From Thermoplasmata archaeon (GTDB lineage Archaea > Thermoplasmatota > Thermoplasmata > Lutacidiplasmatales > UBA184): a DNA stretch of 15,815 nucleotides. Below are positions 1 through 8,300 of this stretch, piece after piece. The translations under genes were made by a program, and so were the position numbers. A model generated the notes under the pieces. The model saw only the letters and a program-made list of their open reading frames with translations. It was not told the DNA's origin and made no database searches. The stretch's first letter is position 1. Every line of letters begins with the position of its first letter. The stretch lies in NCBI GenBank assembly GCA_030043865.1, contig JASHWZ010000039.1:1-15815 (forward strand), written 5' to 3'.

Positions 1-2169
1 CCCGAAGTCGACGAGCGAACCGTCCGACCGCCCGAACGTACGCACCACGAGGTCCTCGAGCATCGCCGGTTCGACGTGGTCCCAGTCGCGCCGCGTCATC
101 GGGATGACGGCCCCCTCGCGGGCGAACACCGGCACCGACTCCCACGGTCGGTCCCGAACGACGCGGACGCCCCCGTTCGTTCGGCGACCGGTGAAGAAGT
201 CGTACCATACGCCCGGCGGAAGGTACGCGTCGCGCCGACCGCCGGGGACGATCGGGGCGACGAGCAGCGAGCGCCCGAGAAGGTACTCGTCGTCGACGTC
301 GCCGCTCGACGGATCGTCGGGGAAGTCGAAGACGAGGGGGCGCACGAGCGGGCGGCCCTCCCGGACCCCGACCACCGATTCGGAGTACAGATAGGGGATC
401 AAGCGGTAGCGCAGCGCCGCGAACGTCCGGAACACCTTGAGCGCACGCGCCCCGAACGTCCACGGTTCCCGCGGCGTCGTCCCATGGAGGCGCGTGTGCG
501 AGAAGAGCAACCCCATCTGGACCCAACGGGCGTACAGCTCGGGCGTGGGGCGTCCCGCGAACCCTCCGGAGTCGAAGCTCAGGAACGCGCCCCCCGAGGC
601 CGCGTAGCTCAGCGCGCCCCGGAGCGACGCGGCCATGTCCCGCGGGAACGAGCGCGGATCTCCGCCCCACTGCACGGGGTACCGGTGGATGTCGAGCCCG
701 CCGGAGCGACCCCAGACCATCGGGTCGCCGCCGGCCGAGCGGACCGCCCGGTAGACCGTCTCGGGATAGAGGGTCGCGTAGCGGTTATGGAACTCCGGGG
801 CGCCGATCGTCCGACCGTAGCCGTCCTCCGGGACCGCCTCCCCGAAGTCGGTCTTCAGAACGTCGACGCCGAGCCGTACCAGCTCGGAGACCCGTTCGGA
901 GAACCACCGCCGGCCCTCGGGGTGCGAGAAATCGACGCCACCGAAATCGACGCTCGGGCGGTCGAACTGGAGCCCGACCCTTCCGTTCCCGAGCCGGACC
1001 AGCAGGTTCCGCGACTTCAGATGGTCGTACTCGGGCGTGTGCGCCGGCACGTACGGATCGATCCAGAGCGAGAGGCGGAGCCGCTCCCGATGGAGCGCTC
1101 GGATCATCCCGGCCGGGTCCGGAAAGCGCTTCCGGTTCCAGCGGAACGTGCACCCCACCCCGAGGAACGGCAGGAACCAGCCGCGCCGGCCCGCGAGTCC
1201 GGCGAGCCCCGCGAGCACGTCGCCGGGGTCGCGGTCGGCGGCCCGGTCGACCTGGTTCTTCGAGAGCCCGAGCCGACGACCGGCGGCGTACAGCGCGTCC
1301 GGCGGCGGCTCGTCCAGCCACGGAGGGTCGAGGTGGATGACGTCCCCGGGCAGCCCGAGGGCGCGTACCTTCCGCGCGACCCGAAGGAGCTCCGCCTGGC
1401 TCCGGTACGCGCACCGGCTGTACCACACTCCATACGACCACAGCGGCGGGATCGCCGGCGCACCCCGACGGTCCCAGAACCAGCGGACGATCTCTCGGGG
1501 CGAGCGGGAGAAGAAGAGACGGACGGTGACCGGGGTCCGGGGTATCTCCACCTCCCCGAGCCCCCGGTATCGGCGCCCGAAGTCGAGTCGTACGGGGGAC
1601 CAACTCTCCGCGAGGAAGGCGTACCCGCGCGTCGACCAGAAGAACGGATACGTGACGTACGTGCCCGCGTCGGGGAGCCCGAAGACATCCCCGACGCTCG
1701 TCCGCAATTCCTGCCCGATCCGGTCGAGCGGGCCGAAGAACTCCCCCGCGCCCAGGATGCGCTCACCGGGCGCGAACCGGAGCGGGAGCGAGACCCCGTC
1801 GCCCCGCACGCCCCACGGTTCGGGTCCCGGAAGCTTCCCGGGCGGGAGCTCGGTGGCGGTCTCGAACACGACCTCGCCGCCGCGGCGGACGGTGAGACTG
1901 GGCGGAGAACCCTCGAGCGTCACCTCCAGCTCGCCCCATCGGAGCCTCCGACGAGCGAGGCCGGGGTGAGGCGAGGAGGACCTCCGCCGGACCGCGCCGA
2001 ACCGGAGTGTCAGCTCGCGGGGGCGCTCGGATCGCACCGAGAGGGAGACGCTCCCGGTGCGCGCCACGAGTCGGAGGCCCCCGACGCCCCGGCCTCGGGC
2101 CCGGATCGCACGGAACCGGCGCGAGCCGACCTCGTCGGGGGGAAGCGCGGGAGCCGGCCGCCGCGCCAT
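1..2169 (-). CDS. GH31 alpha-glycosidase, YicI/alpha-xylosidase-like (3' end outside window)
   Basis: The minus strand is open from an ATG at 2169 to the left edge (723 codons, no stop reached). The product is a glycoside hydrolase family 31 enzyme that would remove alpha-linked sugars from the non-reducing end of imported oligosaccharides. No signal peptide is seen, so it should be cytoplasmic. A beta-rich N-terminal part (about 1-235) is followed by the catalytic barrel, starting near the PLWSYGVW motif (W244). The nucleophile motif is KTDFGE (D441), the form typical of YicI-type alpha-xylosidases and unlike the W-D-M-N-E form of MalA-type alpha-glucosidases. The acid/base motif is WGGD (D504), 63 residues later (66 in E. 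coli YicI). SHTRLHG (557-563) also matches YicI. Residues about 286-339 form an insertion relative to YicI. It begins 11 bp after the ATPase gene, as last visible gene of the importer operon. Family is certain; substrate (xyloside or glucoside) is not. Confidence 0.93.
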   Translation of the reverse strand, partial: MARRPAPALPPDEVGSRRFRAIRARGRGVGGLRLVARTGSVSLSVRSERPRELTLRFGAVRRRSSSPHPGLARRRLRWGELEVTLEGSPPSLTVRRGGEVVFETATELPPGKLPGPEPWGVRGDGVSLPLRFAPGERILGAGEFFGPLDRIGQELRTSVGDVFGLPDAGTYVTYPFFWSTRGYAFLAESWSPVRLDFGRRYRGLGEVEIPRTPVTVRLFFSRSPREIVRWFWDRRGAPAIPPLWSYGVWYSRCAYRSQAELLRVARKVRALGLPGDVIHLDPPWLDEPPPDALYAAGRRLGLSKNQVDRAADRDPGDVLAGLAGLAGRRGWFLPFLGVGCTFRWNRKRFPDPAGMIRALHRERLRLSLWIDPYVPAHTPEYDHLKSRNLLVRLGNGRVGLQFDRPSVDFGGVDFSHPEGRRWFSERVSELVRLGVDVLKTDFGEAVPEDGYGRTIGAPEFHNRYATLYPETVYRAVRSAGGDPMVWGRSGGLDIHRYPVQWGGDPRSFPRDMAASLRGALSYAASGGAFLSFDSGGFAGRPTPELYARWVQMGLLFSHTRLHGTTPREPWTFGARALKVFRTFAALRYRLIPYLYSESVVGVREGRPLVRPLVFDFPDDPSSGDVDDEYLLGRSLLVAPIVPGGRRDAYLPPGVWYDFFTGRRTNGGVRVVRDRPWESVPVFAREGAVIPMTRRDWDHVEPAMLEDLVVRTFGRSDGSLVDFG

Positions 2170-2180
2170 CGCCCGTCCGG

Positions 2181-3293
2181 TCACGACCGGCGCGGCAGCA
2201 CGCTCATCGAGTCGAGTCGCTCCCCCTGCGCGTCGAAGAACAGGGCCCGGTCCGGGTCGAACGCGACCCAGACGGAGTCGCCGATGTCGTACTCGTAGGC
2301 GCGCACCAGGGCGCGCACGGCCGCCGTGGGGGTCGGGGGTCCTCCCGCACCGTGGACATCGACGAACAGGTGGTCCGACGGGCCGAGCCGCTCGACGCCG
2401 GTGACGCGGCCCGGCAGGCTCCCCGGCTGCGGGGTCCGTCCGACCGCGACATCCCACGGCCGCAGGCCGATCGTCACGGGGCCGACCCGGCTCTCGCCCC
2501 GGATCGGGATGACCACTGGGCCACTGACGAACGAGAAGCCGCTGCCCGTCGAGGCCACGTTCCCCTCGAGGAACACCATCTCCGGAGACCCGACGAACGA
2601 GGCGACGTATCGGTTCGCCGGCCGGCTCAGGACCTGCTCCGGGGTGTCGCACTGGAGCAGCTTCCCGTGATGGACGATCGCGAGCCGGTCGCCGAGCGTC
2701 ATCGCCTCGGACTGGTCGTGCGTCACGAAGACGAACGTCTGCTTCAGCTGCTGGTGCAGCCGCTTCAGTTCGACCCGCGCGCTCGAGCGGATCTTGGCGT
2801 CCAGGTTCGACAGCGGCTCGTCGAGCAGGAACGCCTCGGGGTCCCGAACGATCGCGCGGGCGAGCGCCACGCGCTGGCGCTGCCCGCCCGACAGCTCGGA
2901 CGGTCGGCGGTCGAGGGTGTCGTCGATCCCGAGGAGCTGGGCGGTCGACTTCACCCGACGGTCGATCTCTCCCTTCTCGACCCGGCGGACCTTGAGCCCG
3001 AACGCGATGTTGTTGTAGACCGTGAGGTGCGGGTAGAGCGCGTAGCTCTGGAACACCATCGCGATGTTCCGGTCGCGCGGCTCGTAGTCGTCCACGAGCA
3101 TGTCGCCGATGTACACATGCCCCGACGTCTGCACCTCGAGACCGGCGATGAGGCGCAGGATCGTGCTCTTGCCCGAGCCCGACGCGCCGAGGATGACGAG
3201 GAACTCGCCGTCGGGGATCTGGAGGGAGACGTCGTCGACCGCCACCGTGGTCTTGAACCGCTTGGTGACGTTCTCGAGCCGGATCCCGGTCAT
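2181..3293 (-). CDS. malK: CUT1 sugar ABC transporter ATP-binding protein, MalK/MsmX/UgpC family
   Basis: This 370-residue protein is the cytoplasmic ATPase that powers sugar import by the MalF/MalG pair encoded just upstream. Visible motifs are Walker A GASGSGKST (36-44), Q-loop VFQSYALYPHLTV (Q82), signature LSGGQRQRVALARA (134-147), Walker B AFLLDEP (154-160), D-loop SNLDAK and switch histidine H192 in VTHDQ. The part after about residue 240 is the regulatory/TOBE-like domain usual in MalK/MsmX, and the length is typical of the family. The open frame continues far upstream over malG, but the chosen ATG at 3293 starts the conserved MTGIRLENVTKRF N-terminus and is preceded by a purine-rich GAGGGGGAG that can act as ribosome binding site. 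It lies 20 bp after malG and 11 bp before the GH31 gene. Such ATPases are often shared, so it might also serve the second importer that starts at the right end. Confidence 0.95.
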   Translation of the reverse strand: MTGIRLENVTKRFKTTVAVDDVSLQIPDGEFLVILGASGSGKSTILRLIAGLEVQTSGHVYIGDMLVDDYEPRDRNIAMVFQSYALYPHLTVYNNIAFGLKVRRVEKGEIDRRVKSTAQLLGIDDTLDRRPSELSGGQRQRVALARAIVRDPEAFLLDEPLSNLDAKIRSSARVELKRLHQQLKQTFVFVTHDQSEAMTLGDRLAIVHHGKLLQCDTPEQVLSRPANRYVASFVGSPEMVFLEGNVASTGSGFSFVSGPVVIPIRGESRVGPVTIGLRPWDVAVGRTPQPGSLPGRVTGVERLGPSDHLFVDVHGAGGPPTPTAAVRALVRAYEYDIGDSVWVAFDPDRALFFDAQGERLDSMSVLPRRS

Positions 3294-3313
3294 CTCCCCC
3301 TCGGGCGGCCGCG

Positions 3314-4183
3314 TTAGCCGCGGACCGCCCCGAGGGTCAAGCCCCCGATAATGTAGCGCTGGAACGCCATGTAGAACGCGACGATCGGCAGGCTCATCAC
3401 GATCGCAAACGCGGTCACGAGCCCGTAGTTCGACGCGCCCGAGTCGGTGCTCGCGACGTTGTAGAGGCCGAGCGCCAGCGTCCACTTGTCGCTCGACGTG
3501 AGGAACACGTGCGCGAGCGCGTAGTCCGAGTACGGTCCGACGAACGCGAGGAACGCCGCGAGCCCGAGGATCGGGTAGCAGAGCGGCAGGAGCACGCGGA
3601 AGAACGCGCCCGTCCGGCCGAGGCCGTCGACGAGCGCGGCCTCCTCGATGTCGTCGGGGATCGAGTCCATGTAGTTCTTGACGAGGATCCCGCTGAAGAC
3701 GACCGCCCCGGCGGAGTACGGGATGATCAGGCCGAGGTAGGAGTCGATGAGCCCGAGCTTCGCGAACTCGAGGTAGAACGGGAGGATCAGCACGAACGAG
3801 GGGAACAGCGAGATCAGGAGGATGAAGTAGACGAACGTTCGGCGCCCGGGGAAGTTGAACTTCGAGAGCGCGAACCCGGTGAACGCCGCGAGGAGCAGCC
3901 CGATCGCCGCGGAGCTCCCCGCGAAGATCGTCGAGTTCCAGAGGAGCGAGGTGAAGCTCGGCGACTGCGAGAACAGGATCGCGTGGTAGCTCGCGGTCGA
4001 GAACTGGCTCAGCTTCGGGATCAGCACCTGCGCCGTGATCGAGGCGATCGGTAGGGTCGAGAACGACGTGATGACGATGAAGTAGATCGGGAACAGCGCG
4101 AACGCGCACGCCAGGATCAGGACGAGGTGGCTCACGACCCGCTTCCCGAGGCGGACCCACTTGCGCGCGCGCCGGGTCTTCAT
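3314..4183 (-). CDS. malG: CUT1 sugar ABC transporter permease, MalG type
   Basis: A 289-residue integral membrane protein with about six hydrophobic spans. The first follows a basic N-terminal stretch (MKTRRARKWVRLGKR) and covers about residues 19-40. The EAA coupling loop that contacts the ATPase reads EEAALVDGLGRTGAFFRVLLP (around 181-200), close to the family pattern EAA-x3-G-x9-I/V-x-LP. The C-terminus (FQRYIIGGLTLGAVRG) is characteristic of MalG-type permeases. The ATG at 4183 overlaps the TGA of the malF gene (ATGA), implying translational coupling in one operon. With MalF it would form the transmembrane channel for an oligosaccharide, supplied most likely by the MalE-type protein encoded divergently at 12041. 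Family assignment is firm; the sugar is inferred from context. Confidence 0.95.
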   Translation of the reverse strand: MKTRRARKWVRLGKRVVSHLVLILACAFALFPIYFIVITSFSTLPIASITAQVLIPKLSQFSTASYHAILFSQSPSFTSLLWNSTIFAGSSAAIGLLLAAFTGFALSKFNFPGRRTFVYFILLISLFPSFVLILPFYLEFAKLGLIDSYLGLIIPYSAGAVVFSGILVKNYMDSIPDDIEEAALVDGLGRTGAFFRVLLPLCYPILGLAAFLAFVGPYSDYALAHVFLTSSDKWTLALGLYNVASTDSGASNYGLVTAFAIVMSLPIVAFYMAFQRYIIGGLTLGAVRG

Positions 4184-5115
4184 TTCAGCCAGTTCCGGGT
4201 GAGGTCGGTCCGCCAGATCACGACGACCGTGATCGCGATGATGATCACGAAATCGATGACCGAGTAGAGCGCGGCCGTGGAGAATGCCGGCGTCGCGCCG
4301 AGGCTCCCGAACGCCTGGTTGTACGACTCGGTGATGAAGATCTGCGTCGAGATCCCCGGGCCGCCCGACGTGATCAGGTAGATCGGGTAGAAGTTGTTGA
4401 ACGTGAAGAGGAAGCCCATCAGGCCGACGAAGATGATCGTCGGACGGAGGAACGGCAGCGTGATCCGGAAGAACTGCGAGAAGCCGGAGGCGCCGTCGAT
4501 CGACGCCGCTTCATACAGGTCCTTCGGGATCGCCTGCATCGTGGCCACGAACACGACGGTGTAGAACGGGAACGAGAGCCAGACGTTCGTGACGAACAGC
4601 GCCGCCCACGCGGTGTCGGTGTGCTGGAGCCAGTCGACCGGTGCGATGCCGACCGAGTGGAGGATCCCGTTGATCAGGCCGTACTCGTAGCCCCACATGT
4701 TCGACCACACGAGGATCGTGATGAACGCCGGCATCGCCCACGGAAGGAGGATGACGGTGCGGTAGACCGTCTTCCCTCGGATCTCCTGGTTGAGCACCGT
4801 GGCGAGGGCGAGCCCGATCAGGAGGAACAGGACGACCGAGCCGGCCGCCCAGAAGAAGCTGTTTTCGACCAGGGCGAGCGTGGTCGACCAGCCCGTGGTC
4901 AGCGCGTAGACGTAGTTGGTGAGGCCGATGTAGTGGTAGCTCAGGAGCGAGCCCTTGCCGCCGGTGCCGAAGTCGGTCAGCGAGATGTAGATCGTGTACG
5001 CGACGGGGTACGCGTTCAGGAACAGCAGGACCAGGATCGTCGGCAGGAGGTAGACGTAGGCCGGCCACTCCCGCCGAAGACGGAACCCGATCGTCTGGTC
5101 GCGCAAATCGGCCAT
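4180..5115 (-). CDS. malF: CUT1 sugar ABC transporter permease, MalF type
   Basis: A 311-residue permease and first gene of the leftward operon. It has six predicted membrane spans; the first is about residues 19-45, after a short basic N-terminus. The EAA loop YEAASIDGASGFSQFFRITLP (about 201-221) is nearly canonical. PWAMPAFITILVW (about 125-137) and the TSGGPG motif before the last spans are also typical of MalF-like CUT1 permeases. It lacks the extra periplasmic domain of E. coli MalF and is closer in size to other archaeal and Gram-positive homologues. The ATG at 5115 lies about 40 bp downstream of an inverted repeat (5155-5168), and no clear Shine-Dalgarno sequence precedes it. The gene ends in a 4-bp ATGA overlap with malG. 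No binding-protein gene is in this operon, which is unusual for the family. Confidence 0.95.
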   Translation of the reverse strand: MADLRDQTIGFRLRREWPAYVYLLPTILVLLFLNAYPVAYTIYISLTDFGTGGKGSLLSYHYIGLTNYVYALTTGWSTTLALVENSFFWAAGSVVLFLLIGLALATVLNQEIRGKTVYRTVILLPWAMPAFITILVWSNMWGYEYGLINGILHSVGIAPVDWLQHTDTAWAALFVTNVWLSFPFYTVVFVATMQAIPKDLYEAASIDGASGFSQFFRITLPFLRPTIIFVGLMGFLFTFNNFYPIYLITSGGPGISTQIFITESYNQAFGSLGATPAFSTAALYSVIDFVIIIAITVVVIWRTDLTRNWLK

Positions 5116-5154
5116 GCGGAGAACGAGCGACGGCGCGTAGAGACTCCAGAGTTA

Positions 5155-5168
5155 TTCCGATTTCGGAA
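5155..5168. repeat. Perfect 6-2-6 inverted repeat, candidate operator
   Basis: TTCCGA-TT-TCGGAA is a perfect palindrome with a 2-bp spacer, 40 bp upstream of the malF start. On the minus strand it abuts and partly overlaps GGAATAAC (about 5151-5158), the best TATA-like stretch for the malF operon. A protein bound there could block assembly of the initiation complex. The role is inferred from position and symmetry alone. Fourteen base pairs of symmetry could arise by chance, although not often inside a 239-bp gap. Confidence 0.45.
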
Positions 5169-5320
5169 AACGGGGCGGCCGCTCGCCGCGCCGTCGGTCC
5201 GGACGGTCCCGCCCCGCTCCGACGGGTCGGCCCGGCCGACGATGAGCGCACGGTCCCGGGGGCACTCTCCGGGAGCGTCCGGGCGCGCCGTCCACGTCCG
5301 CCGCCGGCCGGATTTTCCTA

Positions 5321-5332
5321 AGAGAGTAAATA
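5321..5332 (+). promoter_or_regulatory. BRE/TATA-like element for the GH57-malE operon
   Basis: A purine-rich AGAGAG followed by TAAATA (5327-5332) stands out in GC-rich surroundings. The box centre lies about 26 bp before the ATG at 5355, the usual archaeal distance from TATA box to transcription start. The mRNA would therefore begin at or next to the start codon (leaderless). A GGGAGG at 5333-5338 is too far from the ATG (about 16 nt) to serve as a normal ribosome binding site, which supports the leaderless reading. Confidence 0.55.
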
Positions 5333-5354
5333 GGGAGGTTTCTTTCGCACCCGT

Positions 5355-8300
5355 ATGTCTTCTGGGCATCGTTGGCTCGGAGCGAACTCGACGAACGCCG
5401 TGGTCCGGTCGATCCTCGTCGTCGGAATCCTATCGATCCTTCTGTTCTCCACGCTCGCGGCGAACGCTTCCGCGTTCGCGACGGCGTCTCAGTCCCCGGT
5501 CCATCCGTGGGACGGCCCGGACGCGACCTATAGCACGGTGACGTTCACGGGGAATCCGGCGGCCGATTTCCCATCGGACGCCCTCCTCTATACGAACCTG
5601 TTCACTCCCTGGGGATCCTCGAACAATATCAGCGGTCTCTACGGTACGTGGGACGCGACCAACCTCTACCTCGGCATCTCGGGCCTCCTGCTCTCGGGCA
5701 ACACCCTCCTCTTCGCGGCCTCGAACGGCACCGCCTGGGGCACGACGAACCTCACCGACCTCTCGGGCGTCGCCGGGGCGGCGTACTGGGACCGGTACAT
5801 CGACTTCACGCAGCCGATGAACTACCTGTTCTACGTCAATCAGACCGGCACGCTCACGGCGTTCGAGGTCACGAGCCTCGCGGGCGCGGCCGTCACGACG
5901 GTCGAGACCGTCACCCTGGCCGCTTCCGACGTGAACGCGGCGGGGATCACGACCACCGGCGGCGCGCTCGAGGTCGCGCTGTCGTTCGCGACGATCTATC
6001 CGGCCGGCTTCCCGCGGTTCGCCAACGTCAGCCTGTACGCCGGCATCTTCGGGGGCGCCGGGAGCGGCGCGGTCGGACCGACGATCCCGTCCGGCCAGAG
6101 CTACGACGTCAATTACGAGGGTCCGATCGAACTGACGTCGCACGACCGGCCCGGCGGCTACCTGCTCGAGAACACGTTCTACACCCTCGGACTCGACCCG
6201 CTCGGCACGGGCGCTCCGGCGAGCGGGATCACGCCGAACTACGTGGAGAACGAGACGTTCCACACCGTGACGTTCACCGGGTCGCTCTCCAACGACTTCG
6301 CGCCCGGCGAGGAGGCCCTCGTCAACTACAACACGGCGTGGGGGAGCTCGAACCTGCTCAACTCGATGTACATCACTTGGAACGAGTCGACGCTGTTCCT
6401 CGGATTCAACGCCAGCATCGAATCGAACAACCTGTACTTCTTCCTCAGTAACAACACGGCGTCGGGACTCGGCACCTATGCCGGCAACTTCACGAGCGAC
6501 ACGGGCCTCAACCACCCGTGGATCTTCTCGGATGCGGTGAACTTCATCGGGGAGGTCCAGTACAACGGGGTCGGGAGCCCGACCCCGGTCGGACTCTACA
6601 AAGTTCTCACCCCGACGTCCACGAGCAACAGCTCGGTGACCGTCTCGAACGTGACGGCCGACCTCGTCGGGAGCGCGGTCACGACCAATTCCGTAGAGCT
6701 GGCGATCCCGTTCACGTTGCTCTACCAGCGCTCGGCGTCGTGGCCGGTCCTCGGGCAGTTCGCGAACATCAGCGTCCTGGCCGCGATCTCCGACACCACG
6801 CCCGGCAGCAACTCGACCGGCCCCACCCTCCCCGCCGGCCAGACCCTCGCGTACTCGGGCTACTATAACACGGCCCACACGTCGGGCTACTTCGACCTCC
6901 TGAACACGTTCTTCACCGAGAACCTGGACCCGTACGGGGACGGCGTCGCCGCGCCCCAGATCAACCCGACGTACACCTACGGGCACACGTACCACTCGGT
7001 CGACTTCACCGGCACGCCGACGCGCGATTTCGTCGCGCCCGAGATCGTCGGGACGGGGAACTTCACCGGCTGGGGCGACGACAACCTGATCAACGCGACC
7101 TACCTCACCTGGAACTACACCACCCTCTTCGTCGGAACGAACTCGACGAACAACGCGGGCGGAGGGGACAACGGCCTCGCCATCGCGATCTCGAACGACA
7201 CGGGCGTCGGCGCGACGAACTTCTCCTCGACGAACGTGGCGGCCCTGAGCCGGAACATCACGTTCGGGTCCCCGGTCGACTTCGTGTTCCTCTTCCAGTT
7301 ACCCGCGACCACCGGGACCCTCTACGAGGTCGACCTCGCCGACACCACGTCGACGTACACCGATTTCACGACGGTGGGCACCTTCGCCGCCGGGACGGAC
7401 GGCCAGGAGTTCTCCATTCCGTTCTCCGTGCTCTACCCGAACCAACCGGCCGTCGCCGGGCTGGACGCCGTGCCGATCGGGGCCAGCATCTCGACGGTGT
7501 CGTACATCTACGGGGGCGCGGGGGCGTACATCGGCCCCACGATCCCGACCGACCAGGACTTCAGCTCGGGCACCGCGTACGCCCATCTCGACGCCTTCAC
7601 GAACACGAGCATCGACCCGAACAAGGACGGATACGCCGAGCCCGGGGTCGTCCCGGCCGCGCCCCCGTCGGTGGTCTACGCGGGCAACCCGATCTCCCTG
7701 AACATCGTATTCAACGACCACCAGCCGCTCTACGAGGCGATCGGAGGCTCTGAGCTCCTCCCGTGGACGGTCGTCCACCTCGAGGAGTACGCCGAGCAGG
7801 CGCTGCTCGCGGGCCTCAACCCCGAGGTGAACATCACCTACTCGCTCTCGGGCTCGCTGCTCTACCAGATCGACGCGATCGCGCTCGGGGACTACAACAA
7901 CAGCTACCTCGAGGCCGCGAGCATCCCGACCACCCAGTGGGGGAACTCCGTCTACACGGAGGTCACCACGTACGGGGACACGTTCCTGAACTCGTTCGTC
8001 CCGTCGTACGAGTGGAACACGACGACCGTCGCGAACCTGCTCGAGTACGACCTCGCGTTCAACACCCCGCCCTGGGTCTACACCGCGTCGCCGCCGGCGG
8101 CCGCGGTCTACGACACGCTGTTCCACCTGTACCAGGCGAGCACGGCGCTCTCGACCGCGCAACTGACGAACGCCCTGGTCGAGTTCTTCCTCTGGTCGAC
8201 CAGCGAGCCGATCATCACCGGCCAGCTCGGAGCGGCGTACATCAACTCGACGATGTGGTCGCTGTTCAACCAGACCTCGTTCACGATCGGTGACATCAGC

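Larger units (their letters stand above)
5116..5354. promoter_or_regulatory. Divergent intergenic promoter region between malFGK-GH31 and GH57-malE
   Basis: This 239-bp gap separates the two divergent start codons and is very GC-rich in the middle (about 5170-5310), with A/T-rich patches only near each end. The left patch holds a perfect inverted repeat (5155-5168) and a GGAATAAC stretch on the minus strand. The right patch holds a TATA-like box for the plus-strand gene. I see no credible coding sequence in it: the frames crossing it lack recognisable protein similarity. The arrangement would allow joint control of importer and surface enzyme, but no regulator gene is in the window. Confidence 0.7.

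Noticed and set aside
76..2298. Long plus-strand open frame of 740 codons
   Set aside because: It lies opposite the GH31 gene, whose minus-strand frame carries clear GH31 motifs. The plus-strand product is Arg/Pro/Glu-rich with no family signature, typical of antisense frames in GC-rich DNA.
3294..4160. N-terminal extension of the ATPase frame upstream of 3293
   Set aside because: It runs over the malG gene in another frame, is Arg/Pro-rich and has no similarity to ATPases. The conserved N-terminus begins at the ATG at 3293.
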